Source: Thermodesulfobacteriota bacterium (GTDB lineage: Bacteria > Desulfobacterota > GWC2-55-46). Taken from it: 64,000 nucleotides of DNA. The translations under genes and the position numbers were made by a program. The stretch is from NCBI GenBank assembly GCA_030583865.1, contig CP129479.1, positions 2,194,819 to 2,258,818 of the forward strand. The letters run 5' to 3'. Position 1 is the first letter of the stretch. Each line of letters opens with the position of its first letter. The notes under the pieces are model-generated. The model was not told the DNA's origin. It ran no database searches and saw only the letters and a program-made list of their open reading frames with translations. Below, in pieces: positions 18,192 to 27,345 of this stretch.

Positions 18192-18829
18192 GGAGGCTCC
18201 TTCTGCTTGCCGCCCTTGTCCCGCTCCTTGCGGCAGGGTGCGCGGCAAAACGCCCCCTGACTCTTTCCCCCCCCGAGATAACCCCGGTAACGCTACGCGC
18301 ATACGGGGCCGTCGAGATGAAGCGGGTCTTCACCGTAAGCGGCAGGGCCTTGATACTCGCCAGCAGCCCCGCCTCCTTCAGGATAGAGGTCTACGGGCCC
18401 TTCGGCCAGACCGCCGCGATAATTGCGAGCGACGGAGAGACGGTTTACACCGTTACTGAAGACGGCGCCGAGTCTTTCAACCGCGATGAACCCGGCGTTC
18501 CATATTCGATTAAGCCCGAGGACGTCACATCCTTCCTGCTTGGGAACCCCCGCCCGGCATACGAGCTTTCCGGAAACATGGTCGAGACGGCGATGGACGA
18601 GCACGGAAGGCTCCGGCTCTTTTCCAGGCCGGCTGAAGACGGAGGGCGCGGCCTCAAGGTGCTCCTCGAGGACTACAGGGAGGTGTCGGGGGCCCACATA
18701 CCTTTCAGGATAATCATCGACGACGGCAAAAGGACGGTCACGATAAAATACAATGAAGTCGAGGTAAACCCGGCGCTTCCGGAAGACCTCTTCAGCGCCG
18801 GACAGGCAGCCCGGGAGGCCAGCCCGTAA
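18188..18829 (+). CDS. Lipoprotein, LolB/DUF4292-like
   Basis: 213 residues with a lipobox (LLAAGC, Cys about 19) and a beta-rich body (AYGAVEMKRVFTVSGRALIL ... FRIEVYGPFGQTAAIIASDG) of the kind seen in LolB-like / DUF4292 proteins, which have a half-barrel fold able to hold acyl chains. LolB accepts lipoproteins at the outer membrane. Whether this protein has that role is an inference from fold-like pattern and context. The GTG start at 18188 overlaps the TGA of the TPR gene. Confidence 0.65.
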   Translation: MRRLLLLAALVPLLAAGCAAKRPLTLSPPEITPVTLRAYGAVEMKRVFTVSGRALILASSPASFRIEVYGPFGQTAAIIASDGETVYTVTEDGAESFNRDEPGVPYSIKPEDVTSFLLGNPRPAYELSGNMVETAMDEHGRLRLFSRPAEDGGRGLKVLLEDYREVSGAHIPFRIIIDDGKRTVTIKYNEVEVNPALPEDLFSAGQAAREASP

Positions 18830-18840
18830 AGGCAAAGAAG

Positions 18841-18869
18841 TTGACTATAAAAGACGGATATGTTATAAA
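18841..18869 (+). promoter_or_regulatory. Promoter of the carD-cysS run
   Basis: TTGACT at 18841-18846, a 17-bp spacer and TATAAA at 18864-18869, about 37 bp ahead of the carD-like ATG. Confidence 0.7.
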
Positions 18870-18906
18870 GATAATACCTCTTTTCCCCACATTCTAAAGG
18901 ACCTTC

Positions 18907-19413
18907 ATGTCCAAAATCGTAATAGACATCTTCAAGACCGGCGAGCTTGCCGTCTACCCTGCCCATGGCGTCGGAATGATAATGGGCATCGAGACAAGGG
19001 AAGTATCGGGTGTAAACAAAAACTTTTACATAATCAAGATACTCGACACTGAAGCCACGATAATGGTGCCGACCGACACGGCCGCTGCGGTAGGGCTCCG
19101 CAAGATAGTAAAGAAGTCCCTTGTCCCCAAGGTGTACGAGATATTGAAGGACCGCTCCGAGGTCTGCCTCGACAACCAGACATGGAACAGAAGATACAGG
19201 GACTACACCGACAAGATAAAAAGCGGCTGCGTGATGGAAGTGGCGCGGGTGCTAAGGGACCTCTACATCCTCAAGTACGACAAGGAATTGTCGTTCGGCG
19301 AACGCAGGATGCTGGACACGGCCAAGAACCTCCTTGTAAAAGAGATCTCGATCGCCAAGAAGATAAAGGAAGAGAAGGTCGAGGAAGAGCTTTTCCGCCT
19401 GATGCAGCGTTAA
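18907..19413 (+). CDS. CarD-family RNA polymerase-interacting regulator
   Basis: 168 residues. The N-terminal domain (FKTGELAVYPAHGVGMIMGIE) is the RNA-polymerase-interacting Tudor-like module of CarD/CdnL, and the helical C-terminal region ends in a charged helix. CarD-type proteins bind the polymerase beta subunit and stabilise open complexes, especially at ribosomal and housekeeping promoters. Position at the head of a PIN/TRAM-ispD-ispF-gltX-cysS run is typical for deltaproteobacteria. It has its own good promoter, and a PIN/TRAM gene follows 10 bp later. Confidence 0.9.
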   Translation: MSKIVIDIFKTGELAVYPAHGVGMIMGIETREVSGVNKNFYIIKILDTEATIMVPTDTAAAVGLRKIVKKSLVPKVYEILKDRSEVCLDNQTWNRRYRDYTDKIKSGCVMEVARVLRDLYILKYDKELSFGERRMLDTAKNLLVKEISIAKKIKEEKVEEELFRLMQR

Positions 19414-19423
19414 GGAGGCCGAC

Positions 19424-20470
19424 TTGTATCTCGTAATGCGCTCCCTTCTGGTGATATTCGCTTCGGCCAGCGGGTACTACATAGTCCTCCGGATACTCGG
19501 CGGAAAGTTCGCCCTCGTGGGCCTCGTAAGCGGACTGCTCATTTCCGTCCTCGCCATCTTTTTCGAAAAGCGCGTAAAGAAGACCCCTTTGAGGATCGTC
19601 CTCGGCGGGGCCATAGGGCTCATAATAGGGCTCACTGTCGCTAACCTCCTCACTTATCCGCTGATGCTCAAATCCCAGTTCGGGAGCGAGTACTTCGAGC
19701 TGGCGGTCTACCTCCTTACAAACATAATCATCGGCTACCTGGGCCTTAGCATCGGGATGAAAAAAGGAGACGAGTTCGACTGGCACAAGGCCGTCAAGCT
19801 CTTCACCGAGCACCAGAAGGGCGGAGAGGCGCCGGAAAAGGCCGCCATAAAGGCAAGCCCGCTCGTGATAGACACGAGCGTCATAATAGACGGCAGGATA
19901 GCCGAGGTCACGGAGACCGGCTTCCTGGAAGGCAAGCTCATAGTGCCGCAGTTCGTGCTCCAGGAGCTCCAGCACATAGCCGACTCGGCAGACCCGGTCA
20001 AAAGGGCCCGCGGCAAGAGGGGGCTCGACGTATTGAAGCAGATACAGTCAACGAACAGGACGTCGGTCGAGATATCCGGGAGGGACTTCCCTGAAATAAG
20101 GGAGGTTGACTCGAAGCTCGTGGCGCTCGCAAAGGAGATTTCCGGGAAGATACTCACGAACGACGCCAACCTCAACAAGGTGGCGGAGCTCCACGGCGTG
20201 AGCGTACTCAACATGAACAAGCTCGCGACAGCCATGAAGCCCGTGGTGCTCCCCGGAGAGGCCCTCAACATCCTGGTCCTCAAGGAGGGCAAGGAGCACG
20301 GCCAGGGCGTGGGCTACCTCGAGGACGGGACAATGGTCGTCATAGACAACGGCCGCGAGTTCGTGGGAAAGACCATAGACGTCACCATAACGAGCGTCCT
20401 TCAGACGACCGGCGGGAGGATGATATTCTCCAAGGCCCGGGAGGACTTCAGGAAAGCCGCCTACCAGTAG
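19424..20470 (+). CDS. Membrane PIN/TRAM-domain protein (YacL-like)
   Basis: 348 residues. Three or four N-terminal membrane segments (to about residue 115) are followed by a PIN nuclease domain (about 145-260; VIDTSVIIDGRIAEV, LQELQHIAD, ILTNDANLNKVA hold the acidic ligands) and a TRAM RNA-binding domain (about 275-340). This matches the YacL group, membrane-tethered putative RNases. The start is TTG at 19424: taaggagg ends about 5 bp upstream, which fits better than the later ATG at 19436. Confidence 0.88.
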   Translation: MYLVMRSLLVIFASASGYYIVLRILGGKFALVGLVSGLLISVLAIFFEKRVKKTPLRIVLGGAIGLIIGLTVANLLTYPLMLKSQFGSEYFELAVYLLTNIIIGYLGLSIGMKKGDEFDWHKAVKLFTEHQKGGEAPEKAAIKASPLVIDTSVIIDGRIAEVTETGFLEGKLIVPQFVLQELQHIADSADPVKRARGKRGLDVLKQIQSTNRTSVEISGRDFPEIREVDSKLVALAKEISGKILTNDANLNKVAELHGVSVLNMNKLATAMKPVVLPGEALNILVLKEGKEHGQGVGYLEDGTMVVIDNGREFVGKTIDVTITSVLQTTGGRMIFSKAREDFRKAAYQ

Positions 20471-20653
20471 ACGTTTGCAAAAAGCCCTTCGGCTGTCGGC
20501 CGCGCTATTCCGATTCCCTGTACGATCAGGCAGTACCATCGTCCCCGAAATCCGCTTAAAAATCCTTTAAATCGAGCCGAAATAATATTAAACTGTCCGG
20601 AGCCGTCAAACCTGACGATTCCTTTCATCTCTTTTTGAGCCGCCTTGACTGAT

Positions 20654-21373
20654 ATGAAAAATCCGTGTGAACGGGTTAAAACTCTCGCCATAATACCTTC
20701 CGCCGGCATGGGGCGCAGGATGGGGTCAGGGAAGATGAAGAACTACATCGACCTCCTCGGAAAACCGGTGCTCGCCCGCACGATAGAGCCTTTCGAGGCC
20801 TCGGGCATGGTCGATTCCATCGTCGTCGTAGCGCCCCCGGCAGACGAGAGGTTCTGCAGGGAGCGGATAATAGAGGAGTACGGCTTCCAGAAGGTCATCT
20901 GCGTGGCAGGCGGCGGGGCCGAGAGGCAGGACTCGGTCGAGAACGGCCTCAATGCCGCCGGAGAGGGTTTCGGGGCCGTCATAGTCCACGACGGGGCTCG
21001 GCCCCTCGTCACACCTGATATAATCGAGAAGACCATAAGGGCCGCGCTCGATATCGGCGCGGCCATAGCCGCGGTGCCGGTAAAGGACACTATAAAGGAA
21101 GCGGGCGACGGCATCGTGAGGTCGACCCTTAAAAGGGAAGCGCTCATCGCGGTGCAGACCCCGCAGGCCTTCAGGACCGAGGTGCTCATAGAGGCCTTCA
21201 GGAAGGCGAAGGCAGACGGATTCTTAGGCACGGACGAAAGCTCTCTCGTGGAGAGGACGGGCGCGAAGGTGAAGGTGGTCATCGGCTCATACGAAAACAT
21301 AAAGATAACGACGCCAGGCGACCTCTTGCTCGCCGAATGCATATTGAGGCAGAGGGAGGGGATAACGACATGA
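20654..21373 (+). CDS. ispD: 2-C-methyl-D-erythritol 4-phosphate cytidylyltransferase
   Basis: 239 residues. It transfers CMP to methylerythritol phosphate, the third step of the MEP isoprenoid pathway. Signatures: [18 protein letters not shown] (nucleotide binding), [27 protein letters not shown] and [11 protein letters not shown]. The ATG at 20654 is taken as start; a TTG at 20645 is the only nearby alternative. Its stop overlaps the ispF ATG (ATGA), so the two consecutive-pathway enzymes are translationally coupled. Confidence 0.95.
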   Translation: MKNPCERVKTLAIIPSAGMGRRMGSGKMKNYIDLLGKPVLARTIEPFEASGMVDSIVVVAPPADERFCRERIIEEYGFQKVICVAGGGAERQDSVENGLNAAGEGFGAVIVHDGARPLVTPDIIEKTIRAALDIGAAIAAVPVKDTIKEAGDGIVRSTLKREALIAVQTPQAFRTEVLIEAFRKAKADGFLGTDESSLVERTGAKVKVVIGSYENIKITTPGDLLLAECILRQREGITT

Positions 21374-21849
21374 GGATAGGTTTCGGATACGACGTCCACA
21401 GGCTTGTGGAGGGAAGAAGGCTCGTGCTCGGGGGCGTGGAGGTGCCCTTTGAAAAGGGCCTTGACGGCCACTCCGACGCTGACGTCCTCCTCCATGCGGT
21501 GATAGACGCGCTCATCGGGGCCGCGGGCCTTGGCGACATCGGAAAGCACTTTCCCCCGACGGACCCCGCGTGGAAGGGCGCATCGAGCCTCGACCTCCTG
21601 GCCAGGGCCGCGTCACTTCTTAGGGAAAAGGGCTATACCGTCGGGAACATCGACTCGACCATCGTATGCGAGGCTCCCAAGCTCCTCGGCCACATGCCCG
21701 GCATAGTCAGGAACATCTCGCGGGTGCTTGGCTGCGGCGAAGAGAGAGTGAACGTAAAGGCCAAGACAGAGGAAGGGCTCGGCTTTACCGGGAGCGGGGA
21801 CGGCATAAGCGCCTACGCCGTTGTCCTCATCGAGGGGGGCCGCGGGTAA
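21370..21849 (+). CDS. ispF: 2-C-methyl-D-erythritol 2,4-cyclodiphosphate synthase
   Basis: 159 residues, the usual IspF size. It forms the cyclodiphosphate and releases CMP in the MEP pathway. The metal-binding GYDVHRL (Asp, His) and [12 protein letters not shown] (His) are present, as are [12 protein letters not shown] and [12 protein letters not shown]. The start at 21370 is set by the ATGA overlap with ispD and by family length. Its stop overlaps the gltX start (TAATG). Confidence 0.96.
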   Translation: MRIGFGYDVHRLVEGRRLVLGGVEVPFEKGLDGHSDADVLLHAVIDALIGAAGLGDIGKHFPPTDPAWKGASSLDLLARAASLLREKGYTVGNIDSTIVCEAPKLLGHMPGIVRNISRVLGCGEERVNVKAKTEEGLGFTGSGDGISAYAVVLIEGGRG

Positions 21850-23225
21850 TGGTCCGGACCAGGTTCGCGCCGAGCCCGACTGGCGCGCTCCACCTGGGGA
21901 ACGCCAGGACCGCGCTGTTCAACTGGCTTTTCGCCCGCCGCCATAAAGGGAGCTTCATACTCAGGATAGAGGATACCGACACCAAAAGGTCCACCTACGA
22001 GGCCGAGAAAGGCATATACGAGGACCTCAAGTGGCTCGGGCTCAACTGGGACGAGGGGCCGGATGCAGGCGGGCCATTTGGCCCATACAGGCAATCAGAG
22101 CGGCTTTCCATTTACAAAGACGAGGCCGAGAGGCTCGTTGACGAGGGCAAGGCGTACAGGTGCTATTGCACTGTCGAGAGGCTTGAAGAGCTCCGCGCGG
22201 AACAGGCCGCAAAGGGCCTGCCCTCGCGCTATGACGGCAGGTGCAGGGAGCTCGACCCCCGGAAGGCGCCTGAGGGCGCGCCTTCTGTCATACGCTTCAA
22301 GGTGCCTGTAAAAGACGTCATGCTCATGGACGCGGTCCACGGGCTTTTGAGCTTCGATTCACGCGCCATAGGCGACTTCGTCATAATGGGCTCTGATGGC
22401 ATCGCGGCCTATAATTTCGCCGCCGTTGTGGACGACTCCGGGATGAGCATTTCCCACGTGATACGCGGTGACGACCACCTCTCGAACACGCCGAGGCAGA
22501 TACTCCTTTTCGAGTCGCTCGGCAGGCGCGCGCCCATATACAGCCATGTGCCGCTGGTACTCGGGCCTGACAGGACGCCCCTCAGCAAGCGCCACGGCGA
22601 CTTCTCACTAAAGGGCCTCCGGGAAGAGGGCTATCTACCCGAGGCAATCGCTAACGCAATAGCCCGGCTCGGATGGAGCCCGGGCGAAGGTCTTTTTACG
22701 CTTGAAGAGATGGCCGGGAGGTTTACGCTTGAGCGGCTCTCGAAATCCGGCTCGGAATTCGATATCGCGAGGCTTAAGTCCTACAGCAAGGTAGCGCTCG
22801 CCAGGAGGTCCGGGGAAGGGCTTGCCTCTCTCGTTGGGATCGAGGGCGCGGATACCAATAAGCTCGTTGAGCTTTCGGACGCGCTCAAGAAGAACGCATC
22901 GACCATTAACGAGCTACGCGCCCTCATGCGTCCGTTCCTCTCAGAACCCGCTCCCGGAGAGGCCGCGCTTTCGGAATTAAAAGAAGAGCGGAGCCGCAGG
23001 GTAATAACGGCGTTCAAGGAAGAGCTGGAGAAGATTACCGGGCCGGAGGATTACGAGGCGATAATAGAAAGGGTCAAGGCCGCCACGGGCGAAAAGGGTA
23101 GGCATCTTCTCATGCCCGCGCGGCTCGCCCTCACGGGCGAGCGCGAAGGCATAGAGCTACCCGGGGTCTTTAGGCTCCTCGGAAAAAGAGAAGCGATAAG
23201 GAGGCTTGAAAAATGGCTTCGATAA
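21849..23225 (+). CDS. gltX: Glutamyl-tRNA synthetase
   Basis: 458 residues. It charges tRNA-Glu (and, in organisms lacking a glutaminyl-tRNA synthetase, tRNA-Gln). The class I HIGH-type motif appears as PSPTGALHLGNARTA and the KMSKS-type motif as PLSKRHGD. The catalytic domain includes RIEDTD and VIRGDDHLSNTPRQ; the helical anticodon-binding part is complete. The ATG overlaps ispF by one base and the gene's end overlaps cysS by 13 bp. Confidence 0.95.
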   Translation: MVRTRFAPSPTGALHLGNARTALFNWLFARRHKGSFILRIEDTDTKRSTYEAEKGIYEDLKWLGLNWDEGPDAGGPFGPYRQSERLSIYKDEAERLVDEGKAYRCYCTVERLEELRAEQAAKGLPSRYDGRCRELDPRKAPEGAPSVIRFKVPVKDVMLMDAVHGLLSFDSRAIGDFVIMGSDGIAAYNFAAVVDDSGMSISHVIRGDDHLSNTPRQILLFESLGRRAPIYSHVPLVLGPDRTPLSKRHGDFSLKGLREEGYLPEAIANAIARLGWSPGEGLFTLEEMAGRFTLERLSKSGSEFDIARLKSYSKVALARRSGEGLASLVGIEGADTNKLVELSDALKKNASTINELRALMRPFLSEPAPGEAALSELKEERSRRVITAFKEELEKITGPEDYEAIIERVKAATGEKGRHLLMPARLALTGEREGIELPGVFRLLGKREAIRRLEKWLR

Positions 23226-24664
23226 GGGTCTTCAACTCCCTCACGGGCGAGAGGGAGGAGTTTAAGCCGAAGGAGCCCGGCAAGGTCTCGATGTACGTAT
23301 GCGGCCCGACCGTCTACGACCTGAGCCACATAGGGCACGCGAGGAGCGCGGTCTCCTTCGACGCCATACAGAAATACTTCAGGTACAGGGGGTACGAGGT
23401 CAAATACGCCCGGAACTACACGGACGTAGACGACAAGATAATCAAGAGGGCCGCTACAGAGGGCATCTCTTCCGAAGCTGTCGCGGAGAAGTACATCAAG
23501 GCCTTTGACGAGGACATGGCCGCCCTCGGCGTGGGCCTCCCGGACCTGAGGCCCAAGGCAACCGAGAGCATAGGGAAGATAATAGAGGTCACGGATTCCC
23601 TCATAAAGAATGGCTTCGCCTATGAGATGGGAGGAGACGTCTACTACTCAGTCAGGAAAAAAGCCGACTACGGGAAGCTCTCCGGCAAGAACATAGACGA
23701 GCTCGAAAGCGGCGCGAGGGTAGAGGTGGACGAGCGTAAGAAAGACCCGCTGGATTTCGCCCTCTGGAAGGCGAGTAAGCCCGGCGAGCCCTCGTGGGAA
23801 AGCCCCTGGGGCAAGGGCCGCCCGGGCTGGCACATTGAGTGCAGCGCGATGGTATTGGAATGGCTCGGAGACACCATAGACATACACGGCGGCGGCAAGG
23901 ACCTCATCTTCCCGCACCACGAAAACGAGATAGCGCAGAGCGAGGCCGCCACAGGCAAAACACCCTATGCAAGTTATTGGCTCCACAACGGGTTCGTGAA
24001 TATCGAAAAAGAAAAGATGAGCAAGTCCCTCGGGAACATCCTTAACATCAGGGACGCGCTCAAGGACCACACGGCAGAGGCCATAAGGCTTTTCCTGCTT
24101 TCGAGCCACTACCGCTCGCCCATAGACTACACGGCGGAGTCGCTACGCGAATCCGAGAGCGCGGTAGAGAGATATTACAAGACCCTCCAGCGCGCGGCAG
24201 CCGAGTACCCGACCATACTCGAGGCCGAGCCTTGCTTAAGCTGTGTGGAGGACAGGCTACACGACGCCTTCAAGCCCATGGACGACGACTTCAACACCGC
24301 CGAGGTCATAGGGAACCTCTTCAAGGAAATAACGCGCATGAACAAGGCCATGGACGAGGCAAGGAGCAAAGGCGAGAAAAAGGGCGTATGGGAGGAGCTT
24401 TCGAACTCGCTCGCGGTCATACGCGAGGCAGCGAAGTTCCTGGGCGTCTTCAACCGCACGCCAGAGGAGTATTACAGGGACAAGAACTCCCGCGTCCGGC
24501 TTGAGCTTTCGGCGGAAGAGATCGAGAGGCTTATTGCCGAAAGGAACGATGCCCGTAAAAGGAAAGACTTTGCCCGGGCCGACGCGATAAGAAAAGAGCT
24601 ATCGGACAAGGGCGTCGAGCTTGAGGACACGCCGAAGGGGACGACGTGGAGCGTGAAGGGGTGA
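23213..24664 (+). CDS. cysS: Cysteinyl-tRNA synthetase
   Basis: 483 residues, full length. Zinc and cysteine recognition are shown by Cys30 in YVCGPTVYDLSHIGHARS (which also holds the HIGH-type motif), HIECSAM and the HHENE pair. KMSKSLGN is present, and the C-terminal DALR-type helical region ends in TTWSVKG as expected. It overlaps gltX by 13 bp and is the last gene of the run. The next gene differs sharply in base composition. Confidence 0.97.
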   Translation: MASIRVFNSLTGEREEFKPKEPGKVSMYVCGPTVYDLSHIGHARSAVSFDAIQKYFRYRGYEVKYARNYTDVDDKIIKRAATEGISSEAVAEKYIKAFDEDMAALGVGLPDLRPKATESIGKIIEVTDSLIKNGFAYEMGGDVYYSVRKKADYGKLSGKNIDELESGARVEVDERKKDPLDFALWKASKPGEPSWESPWGKGRPGWHIECSAMVLEWLGDTIDIHGGGKDLIFPHHENEIAQSEAATGKTPYASYWLHNGFVNIEKEKMSKSLGNILNIRDALKDHTAEAIRLFLLSSHYRSPIDYTAESLRESESAVERYYKTLQRAAAEYPTILEAEPCLSCVEDRLHDAFKPMDDDFNTAEVIGNLFKEITRMNKAMDEARSKGEKKGVWEELSNSLAVIREAAKFLGVFNRTPEEYYRDKNSRVRLELSAEEIERLIAERNDARKRKDFARADAIRKELSDKGVELEDTPKGTTWSVKG

Positions 24665-24728
24665 GGGCCGGCAATGCATTGTTGGGCTACTAAAAGGCTT
24701 ATCAAAATCTTTTCAGAGGAGGACATTA

Positions 24729-25646
24729 ATGCCTCGCTATTGGGTGATTGCTCCTGTCGAATCTAAGCCTTCGGAATTGTTCGATAAGGTCTGGCAGTTT
24801 GATCTTACCAACAAATTAATCTCAATTGGCTGGAAACAGCTTGGCGATGTATCAAAAATGAGTCGAGAGGAGCTTTTTAATGCAATCGCATCAACATATC
24901 CAGATAAGCCACAGGCAACGAAATCGCTTTATGCAAATATGATTTGGGCCTTCTATCATGAAATCAAGCCGGGCGACATAGTTATTGCTCGAAGAGGACG
25001 CAAGATCCTTGCAGCTATTGGAAAGGTGAGCCGATCAGCTTTTTATACTCCAGGAAAAAATCCTATTCACTACCATTCACACTTCATAGAAGTCGCCTGG
25101 CAGGATTTTCCGCGCGACAAGGTCTTCTCCACAGTTGTATTTCCAATGCACACACTCACCGAATTTTCTGAGGAACAATTTCATAATCTCTTAGAAGGAT
25201 CGGGAATTCAATTTCAGCCGGACGTTTCTGCGGCGATTGAGGACCTCAATGCTTTTGTCCTTGAGAAATATCTCGAAGATTTCATTGTAAGTAACTTCGA
25301 CACGATTTTCAAAGGTGAACTGAAGATATACGAGGATGAAGAGGGCAATGATGGTCAGCAATACGCAACGGAAATCGGTCCAATAGATATTTTAGCGGTT
25401 GACCCCACATCAAAGGCGTTCGTAGTCATCGAGTTGAAAAAAGGTCGTCCATCTGATTCCGTTATTGGTCAGGTCCTGCGTTATATGGGTTGGGTCAAGC
25501 AGAACCTTTGCGCAGCAAACCAAGCCGTAAAGGGACTCATCATCTGCCGCGATCCCGATCCCAAATTGTCTTATGCATTGGAAATGACGAAAAACGTGTT
25601 GGTTCGGTATTATAGTGTTTCTTTCAAACTTAGAGAAGTCTCGTAG
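24729..25646 (+). CDS. EVE/PUA-like domain fused to NucS-like PD-(D/E)XK nuclease
   Basis: 305 residues. The N-terminal ~150 residues (MPRYWVIAPVE, HEIKPGDIVIARRGRKILAAIGKV) look like an EVE/PUA-type nucleic-acid reader. The C-terminal half starts with LEKYLEDFIVSNF and carries Asp220, then Glu235-Leu-Lys237 in the D...ExK order of PD-(D/E)XK nucleases of the NucS/DUF91 kind, followed by GQVLRYMGWVKQNL. A nuclease, perhaps a modification-sensing restriction enzyme, is inferred. The gene is clearly richer in A+T than its neighbours and lies between cysS and a field of short repeats, which suggests transfer. A strong aggagg precedes the ATG. Confidence 0.75.
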   Translation: MPRYWVIAPVESKPSELFDKVWQFDLTNKLISIGWKQLGDVSKMSREELFNAIASTYPDKPQATKSLYANMIWAFYHEIKPGDIVIARRGRKILAAIGKVSRSAFYTPGKNPIHYHSHFIEVAWQDFPRDKVFSTVVFPMHTLTEFSEEQFHNLLEGSGIQFQPDVSAAIEDLNAFVLEKYLEDFIVSNFDTIFKGELKIYEDEEGNDGQQYATEIGPIDILAVDPTSKAFVVIELKKGRPSDSVIGQVLRYMGWVKQNLCAANQAVKGLIICRDPDPKLSYALEMTKNVLVRYYSVSFKLREVS

Positions 25647-25647
25647 C

Positions 25648-25730
25648 GTACGCTCCACGCACCAAATCTCATTTTAAAATTTTGTATCCGGAATCAGTCT
25701 CGTAGGGTGGGCACCGCCCACCAAATCGTA
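25648..25730. repeat. Short palindromic repeats, family C
   Basis: Two copies of a gtagggtg-ggcac-cgcccacc type inverted repeat (about 25648-25670 and 25701-25727). Further copies are near 26296, 46216 and 47446. The remaining gap up to 25899 holds no gene I can support. Confidence 0.6.
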
Positions 25731-25899
25731 TTGAAATCGGCACCTCCACCGTGGACAAGTAACCTTCGAATCGCGAAGCGTAACCCAACACAAGGGGTCT
25801 GTGTGACTTTTTCCTGTTGGGTCTGCTTCGCGACCCTAACCTACAAGAAATCTCAAAATGAATGGTGCGCACATCTCACCCTGCGAGCTGAGAGGCCTT

Positions 25900-26229
25900 T
25901 CAGTGCCGCGCCTTCCTATTATGGTAGTGCTTTGTGAGCCCCTCGTCCACGCGCGAGAACTCGACCCCCATCCCGCATTTGGCGATGTGCACCATGCCAT
26001 GCGGGACCTTCTTTGCCCAGGCCACCACGCCCTCGGCCATGTAGTCAACATCGTCTATGGTAATCTTGAGATATAGCTTCGTCCCGACGCCGAAAACCTG
26101 GCTGGCCTTTATGCAGATGCCTGTCTCCGACAGGTCAGTGATGAACGCGAACTGCTCTGGCGGATCGGTCAACCCGTAACGGACGCTTGCGCGCATTTTT
26201 AACCTGGGGCTTTTTCTTTTGTCGACCAT
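25900..26229 (-). CDS. PilZ-domain protein
   Basis: 109 residues, a single PilZ domain. The c-di-GMP-binding RxxxR is present as RKSPR near the N terminus, and the second motif is DLSETGICI. PilZ proteins change partner activity on binding c-di-GMP. A second PilZ gene follows upstream at 26448, and two HD-GYP phosphodiesterases are in the window. Short C-family repeats flank it on both sides. Confidence 0.88.
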   Translation of the reverse strand: MVDKRKSPRLKMRASVRYGLTDPPEQFAFITDLSETGICIKASQVFGVGTKLYLKITIDDVDYMAEGVVAWAKKVPHGMVHIAKCGMGVEFSRVDEGLTKHYHNRKARH

Positions 26230-26295
26230 CGCTTTCTTTTTTTCTGCGAATTCTTACGGCTTATGCGCCTTATACTTGAGGGAGGCCGGACCGTA

Positions 26296-26385
26296 GTCTC
26301 GTAGGGTGCGCTCAACGCGCCAAATCTCACTTAAATATTTTGCATCCGGAATCAAAGCAAACGGTGCCTGAGCGCACCGTACCAC
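26296..26385. repeat. Short palindromic repeat, family C
   Basis: gtagggtgcgctcaacgcgcc at about 26300 and an inverted gtgcctgagcgcaccgtac near 26365, with atttt-catccggaatca between. This is the same arrangement as at 25648-25730. Confidence 0.6.
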
Positions 26386-26393
26386 TTATCCAA

Positions 26394-26427
26394 AAAAAGG
26401 CGGACAGTTTTTCCTGTCCGCCTTTTA
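26394..26427 (-). terminator. Intrinsic terminator of the ftsY-nitroreductase-PilZ operon
   Basis: Stem aaaggcggaca / tgtccgccttt around a loop of about 8 nt, followed on the minus strand by a run of seven T. The plus-strand side has four T, so some two-way activity is possible. Confidence 0.85.
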
Positions 26428-26447
26428 CGATTTCGCAATTAATTTCC

Positions 26448-26813
26448 CTACTGCCTCTTGAGCCACTCCTCTACCGCGTTCTTGCCCGCCTCGTCGAGGT
26501 CCAGGAACTGTATGCCCATGCCCGGCTCCTTTTTCACAAGCGAGTCGTACTCCCTCGACCAGGCGACCACGCACCTGCATTTTATGTCGAGGTCGCCGAG
26601 CTTGAAGGAAATCTCGAACTCCTCGCCGGCTTTTTTCGGGTTTACGGAGGCTATGAACATGCCGCCCCTGCCGACCGTCTTGGCGTAGCCGAAAAAGACC
26701 CCGGCCTTGTCCTCGCCCCTGACCTTGAGGACAAGCAACTGCTTTCGGAGGTTCTTCCTCCTGTCAGACCTCAGGACAACGTAATCGTCTTCCGGGTTCT
26801 TACCATTTCCCAT
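26448..26813 (-). CDS. PilZ-domain protein
   Basis: 121 residues. The N-terminal RSDRRKNLRKQL supplies the RxxxR motif and VGRGGMFI the second PilZ motif, here with Gly-Arg in place of the more usual D/N-x-S. C-di-GMP binding is likely but less sure than for the neighbour at 25900. The start overlaps the nitroreductase gene by 14 bp, making it the last gene of a ftsY-nitroreductase-PilZ unit. Confidence 0.85.
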   Translation of the reverse strand: MGNGKNPEDDYVVLRSDRRKNLRKQLLVLKVRGEDKAGVFFGYAKTVGRGGMFIASVNPKKAGEEFEISFKLGDLDIKCRCVVAWSREYDSLVKKEPGMGIQFLDLDEAGKNAVEEWLKRQ

Positions 26814-27333
26814 TATGGATTATCTCCGAGACGGGTTTTCTGGTCTTGGCCTCTCTTTTGAGCTCGTCCTTAGGGTACCCTATGGCTATGACGGCGACCA
26901 CCTCTATCTTTTCGGGTATTCCGAGCCTTTTCTTTACCGCTTCGGCGTCTATGGCTGCCACCCAGCAGGTGCCGAGCCCTTCGGCGGTCGCGGCCCCTAT
27001 CATCTCAGTCACGGCGATGGTCACGTCCACCCATGAATAATTGATGTTGTCGGTCTTCCTTATCCAGGCCTGGGCGGGGTCCGCGCACGCGACTATCAAT
27101 ACCGGGGCGCGCTTGAAGCCCTCCTTCGTAAAGAGGTCATTTATCCGCCCCCTCCCCTCCTCGTCGGAAAGGACGACGAAGTGCCACGGCTGCCTGTTCG
27201 CCGCGCTCTGGGCCCTGCAGAGGGATATGATCAGCCTCTCAAGCTTTTCGGGCTCAACGGGCCTGTCCGCGAAATCCCGTATGCTCTTTCTCCTCTCGTA
27301 GAGGTCGTAAAAGTCCCTGAGCTTTTCGTCCAC
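26800..27333 (-). CDS. Nitroreductase-family flavoprotein
   Basis: 177 residues. The N-terminal RRKSIRDFADRPVEPEKL and AQSAANRQPWHFVV are the FMN-binding signatures of the NAD(P)H-dependent nitroreductase family, and GLGTCWVAA and AVIAIGYPKDE close the domain. These enzymes reduce nitroaromatics, quinones or flavins; the substrate cannot be predicted. It begins 12 bp after ftsY ends and overlaps the PilZ gene, so co-transcription is likely. Confidence 0.9.
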   Translation of the reverse strand: MDEKLRDFYDLYERRKSIRDFADRPVEPEKLERLIISLCRAQSAANRQPWHFVVLSDEEGRGRINDLFTKEGFKRAPVLIVACADPAQAWIRKTDNINYSWVDVTIAVTEMIGAATAEGLGTCWVAAIDAEAVKKRLGIPEKIEVVAVIAIGYPKDELKREAKTRKPVSEIIHNGKW

Positions 27334-27345
27334 GCTGCCCCTCCG

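Noticed and set aside
16350-18302. Long antisense reading frame (~650 codons) opposite the TPR gene
   Set aside because: It mirrors the TPR gene with its strong codon bias and shows no domain or ribosome site. The plus-strand frame has a signal peptide and clear repeats.
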